In this document: piece after piece, positions 50,935-63,183 of the stretch | Position numbering within the stretch: the first letter of the stretch is position 1 | How the letters are laid out: each line of letters opens with the position of its first letter | Source: Congeria kusceri | Lineage: Eukaryota > Mollusca > Bivalvia > Myida > Dreissenidae | Length of the DNA: 64,000 bases | Reading direction: 5' to 3' | Assembly: GCA_027627225.1 (NCBI GenBank) | Contig: CM051026.1 | Coordinates: 2,145,001-2,209,000 of the forward strand | Position numbers and translations under genes: made by a program | Notes under the pieces: model-generated | What the model was told of the DNA's origin: nothing | Database searches by the model: none | Seen by the model: the letters and a program-made list of their open reading frames with translations, nothing else

Positions 50935-51620
50935 AGCTACACACATGACGCTGATAGTTACATACACCAGTGTTCACAATTACAATGTAGCTGCACACAT
51001 GACGCTGATAGTTACATACACCAGTGTTCACAATTACAATGAAGCTACACACATGACACTGATAGTTACATACACCAGTGTTCACAATTACAATGTAGCT
51101 ACACACATGACGCTGATAGTTACATACACCAGTGTTCACAATTACAATGTAGCTACACACATGACGCTGATAGTTACATACACCAGTGTTCACAATTACA
51201 ATGTAGCTACACACATGACACTGATAGTTACATACATCAGTGTTCACAATTACAATGTAGCTACACACATGACGCTGATAGTTACATACACCAGTGTTCA
51301 CAATTACAATGTAGCTACACACATGACGCTGATAGTTACATACACCAGTGTTCACAATTACAATGTAGCTACACACATGACGCTGATAGTTACACACACC
51401 AGTGTTCACAATTACAATGTAGCTACACACATGACGCTGATAGTTACATACACCCTTGTTCACAATTACAATGTCGATTAGATAGCATAGCTACACTACA
51501 TGACACTGATGGTTACATACACCAGCGTTCACAATTACAATGTCGATTAGATAGCATAGCTACACTACATGACACTGATAGTTACATACACCAGTGTTCA
51601 CAATTACAATGTCGATTAGA
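50935..51620. repeat. 54-bp minisatellite with 70-bp variant units
   Basis: About ten units (ACACACATGACGCTGATAGT, then TACATACACCAGTGTTCACA and ATTACAATGTAGCT), then two longer units carrying CGATTAGATAGCATAGC. As 54 is divisible by three, frames of about 190 codons stay open on both strands; no splice or start context makes either a gene. Confidence 0.95.
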
Positions 51621-52394
51621 TATGTATTCTTCAGCTAAGGGCTAACGGCTTTGATTGCAACATCTGTGCTTGTGTTTGTTGCCAAACCGAAGTCATATTG
51701 TTTGTTCTTCTCTTAATGACCCGAGGTCTATATTTGGCAAGTACAGCTGCACACTTGTATACACACGGGCGCGTTATTCTGTAAAGAAACAGTGATCCCT
51801 ATAAAAAATAATAGTATAACATCTCATCATACGACCTCTGGTCATTTGTACGTTATGATATATCGCTTACAAGAAGCTTTAAGAAACTGTACAGTGTGAT
51901 TATAATGATTTAATAGTAACTGATTATATTAGAAGTAGTTATATGCATAATCTATATATGTACGTGTATACTGTACTTTACCAGATCATATGTCGTCCTT
52001 AAATATTGTTACTTGTTAAAGACACACTGAATAAGTACCGTTCTGCATCAACAATCCTGATTCACAGTGGCCTTGTCCTTTGGGTCGCTGGCTACGTATG
52101 GAGCACCAGGAGCTGGGTAGGCGTTCTTAGTCTGTATGTGTCTATTGCTGTTTAATATTTAAACAGAAATAGATGTATATATGCAAAATAAATTGTGCAT
52201 GAAGATCCAATGGTTTCTAAGCCATTATATGGACAAACATTTACAATAATTGAGGCTATTTCAAATCCCTTTGTCGCTTTGACCAACGGACCCCAAAATC
52301 AACAAGGATCATGGCCTAGTGATAAATATCTTATCTACCTAGTTTGAATAATATATGCTTAACAATTCTGTTGTTATTTCCCAGCCAAAGTTTG
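51621..52394. other. Intergenic gap
   Basis: No gene or repeat recognised. Confidence 0.45.
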
Positions 52395-52853
52395 GTCTTC
52401 CGACACACCGACGGACATAAATACCGACGAACCGCCATTTACAAAACAATATGCCACCTGCATACTTGTAATAAGTAACTAAAGGTGCCGACACACCGAC
52501 GGACATAAATACCGAAGAAATAAGTAACGAAAGGTTGCTATTCAACACGGATTTAAAGACAAATGTCAAAAAACACTGCGTTGATCTTCTCCTGTTAAAG
52601 ACAAATGTCACTCTATTGTTAAAAACACTGCGTTGATCTTCTCCTGTTAAAGACAAATGTCATTCTATTGTTAAAAACACTGCGTTGATCTTCTTCTGTT
52701 AAAGACAAATGTCACTCTATTGTTAAAAACACTGCGGTGATCTTCTCCTGTTAAAGACAAATGTCATTCTATTGTTAAAAACACTGCGTTGATCTTCTCC
52801 TGTTAAAGACAAATGTCATTCTATTGTTAAAAACCCTGCGGTTATTTTCTCCT
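52395..52853. repeat. Local duplications and a 52-bp minisatellite
   Basis: CCGACACACCGACGGACATA is repeated about 90 bp apart (near 52400 and 52488). Then about 5.5 copies of a 52-bp unit (CTGTTAAAGACAAATGTCA, TCTATTGTTAAAAACACTGC, GTTGATCTTCTC) run from about 52545 to 52853. Confidence 0.92.
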
Positions 52854-55395
52854 GTTTCATGCTTTCCATGAATAACTGTACTTCTAACGGTAATATTACC
52901 TGTCATCAAATAGACAAGTCATTTTAAGGGCCGTCTATCAACAATGTTGAACATTATTAACAGTTTACAATATATAGTAAATTCAACAATTAAAATAAAA
53001 ATCACTTGGTAAGTTTTTGTCCACCAATAAGTAAATTTGCACGGAAAAGCTTATGTGTTTATAATTTAACTATTTTTTCTCTATTTGCTCTACCAATCTT
53101 TTTGTTCAATGTTCAAAAATAGTATAGATTTATGAGCCGACCCTCAAACTTGAAACACCTCACTGACCACAATAACGGGATTTCTCCATGCAAAAATCAT
53201 GCATGCGATTAGCTTTCTTTTGACGAGAATCGAGGACACCCAATGTCTTCAATGAAAATATCGTCGATCAACTAGGACAAATCAAATGCATGTTTGTACT
53301 TTAAACAAATTGTTATTATCAAAAACAGCAACGATATATTTCTATGTATGTTATTTCAAAAACATAATAACATAACGAGGTACAAGAATATATAATGAAC
53401 TGGTTGTGGTTAAACTTTGGCCGTATTAAGAGTTTATTTAGCTTTTAACTTGACATCAGCACCACAACTATGCATTGGCACCATAACATATGCCCGCGAC
53501 CATAACCTTTTCAAAAATGAACAATTAACCTCATTTTCAACCGAAGCTACCAGTTTTCAAGTAGCAGACCTCCGCAATTTTAACAGAATTTATGTTTATA
53601 TGTCAATAACTTGTTAAAATGTACCAAAGTCTTAGAAATTTGTCAACATGTCCGAGTTTTCCATGTCGATATTGAAGAAGTCAACGTTTTGAAGTTCTAC
53701 AGCATAAGATTTCGTAATGCTCCCTAGGTAGTTGTAACTAGAGTAAAGCATAAACATATTTGTGTAGAATAGCATTCTCCGATTTTTCTATTTTCGCTAA
53801 CAAGTGTCCAGTAAGATAAAATACAGAGTCGTACTCACCACTGACATCCATTTCTATGTATTGACACCACAACGGAAGCTGCATTGCGACATTTTCTACA
53901 CATAACGCGAGCGTTATGGTCGCAATGATTCCCCGGCGTGCATTTATAGCTCTGATTTAGCACGTTCGCACATAACGGTTTGTAAACATTACATCATGAA
54001 ATTCTTATACGAAAGCTTGTTCAATTTATAGCACTATGTGCTATCTGCTTTAATACATACTTAAGTTGACATAGTGTTTTCTGACGTTCGCTCTCATTCC
54101 TAACAATAGAAATACTTTGTCAACATGTTAATTATTTGCCTGACCTACTAATCCAGCTTTAAAGTGCACCTGTTATAGGCTTCCTGTTTCAATGTAAGTA
54201 TGAAATAGAGTAAAATGTTTTCAGAATTTATGAATTTATTATATTTTTTTAATGCATTTAACAATACAAATGAAAGTTTAAGTAAGTGTTAATATGTCGG
54301 TATGTTCAGGACATGATCTTCATCACATTGGGGTATACACCAGTTGTTACTACACACAGACAATAAAGCAGACTACATGGGAGATTGTCAAAAAACTCAG
54401 ATTATTAAGAAATATAGTTTGATTGCGGGAATCCAAGAATCTTTAACAACAGAATACAGCAGTTTCATTGAGGCCAAATCGATATACAACAACAACAATG
54501 CTTTATCGTGATGCCTGCGAAGGCCTAAGAGATGAATAAAATAACAAATGACTATCATTTGTCAATAACCAGTCAGCAAGTGAAGGTTCAATAGTATGGC
54601 AAACCTTTAATATGAAAGCTTATTTCATTTAATAGCAATGTGTTCGCTTATTATTTTACTTATCCTTGTCAACATTTCGGACAAAATGTATTCGGATAAG
54701 TTGAATTACAGACATCGTCTTCCATATTTCACACGTTTATAAATAAATATATCTATGGGATTTTGAAAATCGAAATCAGGGTGATCAAGAATTTATCACA
54801 ATTTTCAACAGTTATTTTCATAACGTAAATGCAATAAATTTGTTGACATCGTAAACTTTGCACATACATTTTTAACACTTAATTTCACGTTGTAATGACA
54901 AATGTTGAAATTGTATTGCATTGGCATCTCAGAACATAAACTTCATAACTCTAATGTTACCTTTTACGGACATGTTGATTTAGTTGTCATATGTGTGCGT
55001 GTCTTAATGCTTAGTTTATTTTTGTTTTTTAGGGCAGTTTTCATTGATTTTTTGAAACAAAATTGATACAATAGCCTTCATTTAACAAAAGCCAAAGATA
55101 AATGTTATATTTGGCATAAAAGGTTTAACATGTGGTTATTTCCTTTTAATATAAACTTCTGTTACAGTATTTTTACGGTTACGAATAAAGTGTATTATTT
55201 AGAGACCATTAGAAAGGATATTTACAATATAAGCAAACTATTTTTGTTTGCTTATCAAATTCTTGTAGACATGTCTATAAATGGATGTGAATATTAAAAG
55301 TCACGTGCGTAGTGGCGATATTTGAACATTAATTACATTGCAAAGTGATACAACGTTTTAGTAAACTGTTTAAACTGTTTGACATTTGGTTTACT
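52854..55395. other. AT-rich gap upstream of the protease pseudo-exon
   Basis: I searched by eye for relatives of exons 1-8 of the main gene and found none. No other exon, RNA or repeat is supported. Confidence 0.45.
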
Positions 55396-55412
55396 TGCTT
55401 GTTTTGGCAGTA

Positions 55413-56310
55413 GAGGCTATACTCAACAAACCTGCCATCATTGGATGTGTAAAGACACGCGGAATACTTCAGATTTATATTCAAGCATCTGCTGATTCTA
55501 ACAGTGAAGAAAATATCCGAAGCGAGCTAAAGAAACATGGCGTCACAGAGTGTCATTTTCTGCGCAGAATAACACAACCGTTGTGTTCCTCTGGTGATTC
55601 GGCATTTGATGGTCGAGGGACTATTGGGGGTTTCGTAAAGAAGGAAAACATACCTACCGTCTCAGTTAGAGATACTACTCTCGTATAAACAGCACATGCT
55701 GCTACATGCTCTTCAATGTATGATGACATGTTAGTTGCTCTTGTTTCGCGTCACGTGGCACAAGGACAGCAATTGCTTACTGTCGATAACATCCGGCAAC
55801 CAATTGGCCGTATTGCTCCCATTAGTTCTGGTGGAACAATAAACATTTTGCCAGTAGATGTGTATGATCATTGTAGACAACTCTGTGACACAACGTTCAG
55901 GACAAAACATAGTGTTAGAATGATGGTTACCAAGTTACGAACAAGAGAAGAAATACAGGCGTTAAGGGGAGCACCTGTGCACATTTGGGATGCAAGATCT
56001 ACCCCTGGCCTATGTGTATTGGTCAGGCATGACTTGAGAAATCTTAATGGCCTGAGAATCATTGTTCGTGAACGCGAACATGGATCCCGTTTCGCATTAG
56101 TTGGAGATAGTGGGGCAATGGTTTGCTACTACAATCCTCGCTACGGTGGGATGTTATACGCGGTTGCAATGGTTGTGAAAACGATGCAGAGAAGCGACAT
56201 GTCTGGTAGAGTACATTGTTGAAATACTCGACGATACGCGTCAGAAACTCTCCATAATGAATGAGTGCGAGTTTGTGTTTATTGAAGACGACGATGTACT
56301 TTGTATATGA
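55413..56310 (+). pseudogene. Broken paralogue of the trypsin-like protease exon
   Basis: Matches exon 9 of the main gene across its whole length, beginning at a TTTTGGCAG acceptor-like site (EAILNKPAIIGCVKTRGI) and ending in MNECEFVFIEDDD. Two lesions: an in-frame TAA at 55686-55688, after SVRDTTLV, and a frameshift near 56208 that separates MQRSDMSG from VEYIVEILDDTRQKLS. Protease motifs remain: TIGGFVKK, ALVSRHVAQ, LPVDVYD, FALVGDSGAMVCYYNP. At the aspartate candidate aligned with Asp923 it has Asn (INILPVDV), while the PVDV Asp is kept. No upstream exons of this copy were found, so it is a partial duplicate or the rest has been lost. Confidence 0.85.
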
Positions 56311-56479
56311 AACAGCAAAAATTCAAATGTGTTGTCAATATTTTTTTGAAGACTGTGTTATATGTTTCATGTATGTTTTATATAATGTAGGCAATTTGCG
56401 ATAAATTTAATATATCCTGCTCTGTTAGCGGTGTTAGATTAAAACATTTTATACTCCCCAAAACAACATTCACAATATA

Positions 56480-58368
56480 GACAAGAGAAGACAAGACAAT
56501 AGTTTTATTCAAGATAAGTACAAAGTACATGATCTAGAAAAAAAAACGAACATATATACATTCTATACGCGGTCAATGCATTCGGAATTTGTTCTAAAAA
56601 TCGTGAAATATATGCAAATTCAAAACGAAACGAATTAATTGCAGTATAACATAACATAAGTTGCAAACGTATGGAGAGTGATGTACATGTATATTATACA
56701 TGAATAGATTGTCTAATTTCTAATGCATATTTAATATATTTGGCAACAATTTTAACAACATCAGAGTTAACTGATCCCATTAATGAATTGAACTTATACA
56801 CATATGGTCTATCGTAAAATCGTTTATCAAGAAATCGTCGCCTTACTGTTGAGTAACATGGACATATGCATATAAAATGGTACACATCTTCTAAATAACG
56901 CCTTCCACAGTAGAGACAGTGCCTTTCATTTCTTGGTATATTATTTGAGCCATAGCGGCCTGTATGAATTCCTAACGAATGAGCACAATTTCTAAAACGT
57001 GTAAAAAATTTCCTGAGACTAGCAGGCAATATATCAAGATAACATTCGTACATAAAATTATTTTTGTAATAAACGTAATCCAACAGAATTGAACTACGTT
57101 GTAATGAACCATGCCATTCTTGGATAAAGTTATCAATTACACGTTGTTTGAAAATTAATGGAAAAGAACCATGGATACTTTCGGGATACAAAAATACATC
57201 CGAAAAACCAAATTCATCGAACAGTTTCTTCACCGAGGACACCCAGTTCGAGTGGCCTAATTTACAATCGTCTAAACCTCGACGATACAATGATGAAATA
57301 ATAACATTATCACTTTGCAATACCTTACACCAGTAAGAAATGATGCGTGTATATCTTGATATATATAAGGGATAACGGCCAAGTTCGCCGTATACACCAA
57401 TGGATGATGTAGACTTTCTTACATTCAAAATAGGTTTGCAAAATTTTAAATGTACCCGTTCAATATCTTTAGACTTCGTAAAACCCCAAACTTCTGATGC
57501 ATAATTAAGTGTTGATCCTACCAAAGCATCAAATAAGTCACAGTAACTTTTTGGAGTAAGTGGGACCTTCTTAAAATTGAATAATAAAGTATTTAGAGCT
57601 TTCAAAGATTTACCAATGATGAACTCATTATTTGCAGAGAAATTGCCATTATATTTAAAAACACAACCAAGATAATTAAAATTATCTACTATTTGTATTG
57701 TTTGTTTTTTTATAGAACCACTGCTCATCATCTTTTAAAGCACCACGTTTTCTGAACACCATAATTTTAGTTTTGGAACTATTAACTTCTAAACTCCAGG
57801 TATTACAATAATCCGCAAATTTATCCATGTGAGTCTGTAATTCTTCGGGGGACTTACCCAAAATTACCATATCGTCTGCGAACAATAATACTAGTAAAAA
57901 AATATCATACAATTCAATTCCAGCACTTACATTACTTTGTAAAAACATTTCTAAATCTTCTAAAAATAGGGAGACTAGCAAGGGGGAGATAACTTCGCCT
58001 TGCCTTAAACCCACAGAATATTCGAAAAATTCAGAAAAACTAGTACAATGTTTAACGCAGGATTTCACATGCATATACATATTCTTTAGAATTCGTAATA
58101 CTCTACCACATAAATCAGCATTAAACAATTTAAACCAAAGTGCATTTCTATAAATACTGTCAAAGCATTTCTTGAGATCTATAAATGCCACATACAACCT
58201 TTTATTGGTATTCAAATAATGTTGAACAACAGATAATAATGAAAATATAGCATCCGTAGTGGACACGCCTTTGCGGAAGCCGAATTGTGCATCACTAATA
58301 AGGTTGTATTTTTCACATAGAGCAAACATACGAGGATGATTAAACCAATTGTAGTAAAGAAAATACAT
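56480..58368 (-). pseudogene. Non-LTR retrotransposon reverse transcriptase, copy 2
   Basis: Same family as the 43.4-45.8 kb copy and more heavily 5'-truncated: homology begins at about FALCEKYNLISDAQFGFRKG. RT motifs: VAFIDLKKCFDSIYRNALWF (A), VGLRQGEVISPLLVSLFLED (B), LLVLLFADDMVILG (C), NTWSLEVNSSKTKIMVFRKR (D). The C-terminal CX2CX9HX4C finger is CLYCGRRYLEDVYHFICIC. One frameshift near 57700 interrupts the frame; the part from there to the stop at 56694 is intact over 345 codons. The 3' end has AATAAA then a TCTTG-type short tail. It lies about 0.2 kb beyond the protease pseudo-exon, in opposite orientation. Confidence 0.85.
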
Positions 58369-58439
58369 GGCCTGAGGTGTATAGTAAAGAATTTATACAC
58401 ATACATATCAAATATGAATGAACTGTGTGTGCATGTTCG

Positions 58440-60060
58440 CGTATGAATTCGTGGTTTGTGTTATAATTCATAAAAAATCGCACACTACTGCATGCAATTA
58501 ACCTTGCAGTATTTAGCTGTTTATAATTATTCGAATTAAGTGTATGCTTTCCGAGTTTCTTTTCAGAGATGAAATATTATCTGTGGACAACCAAACGTTT
58601 TGCTAAAATACTATGAATTTTGTGATAAGCGTTAACAGATTAATAATGTTGTTAAACTTGTATTAGTTATTGTTACGTTTATTATAAATGACATTGAAAA
58701 CTATTTGATAAAGCATTTGTTAAATGTTTGTTTTGACATTGTTTTACTGGTTTATTTGTATCTTTGTTATATTGTATTGTACATTTATCATCTATTCAAA
58801 TCAAACACTCAATAGAATGAATTACATTATTTGTCACCATAGTTTAAGTGGATGAAAATTAATCGTTGTCTGCTTATTATATTGTGCAGGTTAATGGTGT
58901 TTTAACATCAGTGTTTTCACTTTCAAATTGTTTGTGTATGAATAATAGTCCACGCGAGGCCACACAATGGATAGGCCGTGAGAAAATGTATGAATACATA
59001 TGTTTTATAATCAAGTGCGTCTATCTTTTTTTTAATTAAAATGTGTAATTCATAATTATTGTGTCATCAAACAATTGTTAAAATTTTAGTTTGTATATAA
59101 ACATAATTTCGTGATTTCTTTTAATAATAAACTGTATGCAAGATGCAAATGTTTATGTCCACCATTGAAAAGGTTTGATTATTCAAATACTGTCTTTATG
59201 AATAACATTTTATTCCTCCCTACAATTATCCTGCAGTCTGTTGAATGCTTTTATGTGTATTCGAAGTACATGTAGTTCAAGAATGCTTAAAGGATTACAC
59301 AATATATAACAGTTCAACGACCGCGATTTATACAGATTTGATAGTGTGTTTTTGTACATTATAAAGTAATTAAAAGGTGTTGTTTTTTTTAAAGCCAAAG
59401 TTTATGAACTGTGTGTTTGCAAGTATGTGAATTTAAGAATTGTGCTATAATTCCTGCGTCAATTGCATAATGGCATGTCTTTATTTTTTATTCTTCTTAA
59501 GTATTTAACTGGTTATTAATTTGAACTTTATTTGATCATTTTAGTTTATGTTTTTCTGATTTCAGTTTGCGCAGCTGATATAAATCGTGTAGAGAATGTG
59601 CCTCATATACAGGTCTATGCTTTTGTGGTAATGGTTAATATAGTGTGTGTTTTGGATTATTTTGTGATAAATGCAATTTGTACATATTTCGTGAAAGCTT
59701 GTATGACTAGTATTTTACGACATATTTGTTTTACTTTTATCTGTGTACTTATCTTAATTGTATAATTTATTTATCATCGTACTTGAAGACGAGTCATTCG
59801 AATCAAGTCAAGAAAATATATGACATTATTTCTCAATATAGTTTTTTTTCCGAAACAAGTATATGCTCGTTTAAAAAAGATTCGTGATATAACGTCAGTG
59901 CCAATAACCCCTATTGTTTTTGGTGTATGTAAACCAGTAGTCCAAGCACTGTGAATAATTTTAATTCACTTTTATGTGTAACTTGCTGTTGCAAAATAAT
60001 TTGGCGCGTGTAATCCTATGTGAAGATGCTGTTTTTTATTTATATATTTTTGCCTCTGCT
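58440..60060. repeat. Duplicated non-coding block, copy 2
   Basis: Counterpart of 37.74-40.48 kb. Matches include GTACTTGAAGACGAGTCAT near 59780, TTTCGTGATTTCTTTTAATA with TGTATGCAAGATG near 59110, and GTATGTAAACCAGTAGTCC near 59925. It lacks both MITEs found in copy 1. As in copy 1, a satellite-bearing element of the CGTCCGTCG type follows immediately. Confidence 0.65.
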
Positions 60061-60061
60061 T

Positions 60062-63000
60062 TATAAACTCATCTTTCGTCCGTCGTGCGTCGTGCGTCGT
60101 CCGTCGTGCGTCGTGCGTCAACATTTTCATTCAAACAACATGTCCTCCTAAATCGCTGGGCATATTTTCACCAAACTTCACAGAAATGATCCTTGGGTAA
60201 CCCTCTTTCAAAATTGTTCAACTCGTTTCGGTCCGCTGCGTATGTAGGTCACCAGAGCTAAAACTAAATTTAAAAAGTGAAAACTTTAAAAAATCTCCTC
60301 TGAAACTGCATGGCTGGGAGCTTTCATATTTCGGTATGTGGCATCTTCTAGTGGTCCTCTACACATATTGTTCAAATGATGCCCCTGGAGTCAAAACTGA
60401 CTTTAAAAATCCTCTTCTCTGAAACCGCAAGACCCAGAGGTTTCATGTATGGTATGTAACATTACATAATGGTCCTCTACAAAGATTGTTCAAATGATTC
60501 CCGTGGGGTCAAAACTGGCCGCGCCCCGGGGGTCACATGGTTTATATAGACTTAAATAGCTAAATGACTTCGAATATCTTCCTCTGAAACCGCAAGGCCC
60601 AGAGGTTCTGTATTTGCTTGGTATTGTATAAGGGTCCTCTACAAAGATTGTTCAAATGATGACCCTGGGGTAAAAACTGGCCACGCCGAGGGGGCCACAT
60701 TGTTTATATAGGCTTAGGCTTAAACAGCAAATTTTTTTCAAAACACTTCTCCTCTGGAACCGCAAGTCCCAGTGGTTTCATATTTATAATGTGGCATCCT
60801 CTATGGGTCCTCTGCAAAGACTGTTTAAATGATCCCCCTGGGGTCAAAACTAGCAACGCCCTGGTGGTCACATTGTTTACATAGACTTAAATAGCAAACT
60901 GATTTTTAAAATCTTCTTCTCTGAAACCACAAGGCCCAGAGATTTCATATTTGGTATGTAAACTTGCATAGTAGTCCTATACAAAGATATTTCAAATGAT
61001 GACCCTGGGGTCAAATTTAGCCACGCCCCGGTGGTCATATTATTTATAAAGACTAAAATAGCAAAATTATTTCAAAAATCTTCTCCTCTAAAACCGAAAG
61101 GCCTAGTGGTTTCATATTTGGTATGAAACAATCTGTTGTGGACTTCTACAAATATTGTTCAAATGGATGCCCCTGGGATAAAAACTGGCCACGCCCAGGG
61201 GATCGCATGGATTGTATATACTTAAATAGCAAAATGCCTTTAAAAATCGTCTCCTCTGAAACCGCAAGGCCCAGAGGTTTCATATTTAGTATGAAACATT
61301 GTAAAGTTGTCTTCTACAAAGATTGTTCAAATGATACCCATGGGGTCAAAATTGGCCATGCCCCGGGGGTCACATTTTTTATAATTTATAGACTTAAATA
61401 GAAACATTACTTCAAAATTTTTCTTTTCCGAAACCGCATGGCCCAGTGGTTTTATATTTGGTAAGTGGCATTCTATAGTGGCCCTCTACAACGATTGTTA
61501 AAATAATGCCCCTGGGGCCAAAACTTACCACGCCCCGGGGGTCCCTTTTTTTATATAGACTTTAATAGCAAAATGACTTTTAAAATCTTATCTTATGAAA
61601 CAGTGAGGCCCAGGGGATTTATATTTGGTACGTGTAATGTATAGTGGTCCTCTACAAAGATTGTTCAATGATGCCCCTGTGGTTTAATCTGGCCACGCCC
61701 TGGTGGTCACTTTGTTTAAAAAGACTTAAATAGCAAAATGACTTTACAAATTTTCTCCTATGAAACAGTGAGGGCCAGCAGTTTTATATTTTGTATGTGG
61801 CACTCTAAGTGGTCCTCTACAAAGATTGTTCAAATGATTCCCCTGGGTCCAAAACTTGCCAAACATGCCTGGCCCCGGGGGTCACATTGTTTATATAGAC
61901 TTAAATAGCAAAATTAATTTAAAAATCTTCTATTATGAAACATTGAGGCCCAGCGGTTTTATATTTGGTATGGAATCTTGTATAGTGGACCTAAACAAAA
62001 GATTGTTCAAATGATGCCCCTGGGGTCAAATCTAGCCACGCCCTGGTGGTAACATGGTTTATATAGAATAGAATATATAAATAACAAAATGACTAAACAT
62101 CTCCTCAGAAACCGCAAGGCCCCAATGTATTGTATGTACCATTGTAAAGTGATCCTCTACAATGATTATTTAAATTATGGCCCTGGGATCAAACATGGTC
62201 ACGCCCTGAGGGTCACATGGTTTGTTTAGACCTTTAAGACAACTGTACTTTTAAAATCGTATCCTCTGAAACTGCAAGGCCAAGGGGTAGCATATTTCGT
62301 ATGTAAAATTGTATAGTGTTCCTCTACAAAGATTGTTCAAATAATGCCCATGGTTTCTATAGACTTGTTTATGGCAAGTGGACTATAAAAATCTTCTCCT
62401 CTGAAACTGCAAGGTCCAAAGGTTTTGTATTGTGTATGTAACATTGTATAGTGGTCCTTTACAAAGAATGTTTAAATTTAGCCCTTTGGGTACAAAGAGG
62501 CCACATCTCGGGGGTCACATGGTTTATATAGACTTAAATGACTAAATAACTTTAAAACGTTTCTTCTATGAAACCTTAAGGCCCAGAGGTTTTGTAGTTT
62601 CTATCTAACATCTTATATTGGTCCTCTACAAAGATTAATCATGTTATGCCACTGGTGTCAATCCTAGTCACGCCCAGGGTTCACATGGCTTGTACAGACT
62701 TATATGGCAAGTGGACTGTACAAATCTTCTCTGAAACTGCAATGCCCAGAGGTGTCAGATTTTTTTTTTTTTATGCAACATTGTATAGTGGTCCTCTACA
62801 TATAGTGTTCAAAATGATGCCCCTGGAGCAAAAAGAAGCTCCACACTGGAGTCACACGGTTTCTGTAGACTGATATGGAAAGTGGGTTTGGATAATCTCC
62901 TCCTCTGAAACCGAAAGGCCCAGAGGTTTCATATTTGGCATACAATTTGTATAGTGGTCATCTACAAATATTGTTCAAATTATGCCCCTGGAGTAGAAAG

Positions 63001-63183
63001 TGGCCATTCCCTGTGCGTCACATGTTTTATGTAGACTATAAAAAAAACTTCTCCTGAAACTGCAAGACCCAGATCTTTATACTCAGGTACGTGGTTTAGT
63101 GCCGTTTGGCCCTCTTGTTATAAGACATTATGATGCCTTAAACTCAGGTGAGCGACCTAGGGCCATCGTGGCCCTCTTGTTAT
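60062..63183 (+). mobile_element. 3.1-kb element of about 180-bp monomers
   Basis: Starts with CGTCCGTCGTGCGTCGTGCG, then about 17 direct monomers. Each has CTCCTCTGAAACCGCAAGG, CCCAGAGGTTTCATATTTGG, GTGGTCCTCTACAAAGATTG, GATGCCCCTGGGGTCAAAAC, CCACGCCCCGGGGGTCACAT and TATATAGACTTAAATAGCAA or variants. It ends CTCAGGTGAGCGACC with GGCCATCGTGGCCCTCTTGT; AGGTGAGC is complementary to the GCTCACCT end of the 40.49-kb element. Monomer divergence is high, so the array is old. Open frames are accidental. Confidence 0.8.

Noticed and set aside
53417..53617. 66-codon plus-strand frame upstream of the protease pseudo-exon
   Set aside because: No similarity to any exon of the main gene and no splice context.
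61123..62873. Open frames of 75-92 codons
   Set aside because: Accidental frames in the 180-bp monomer array.
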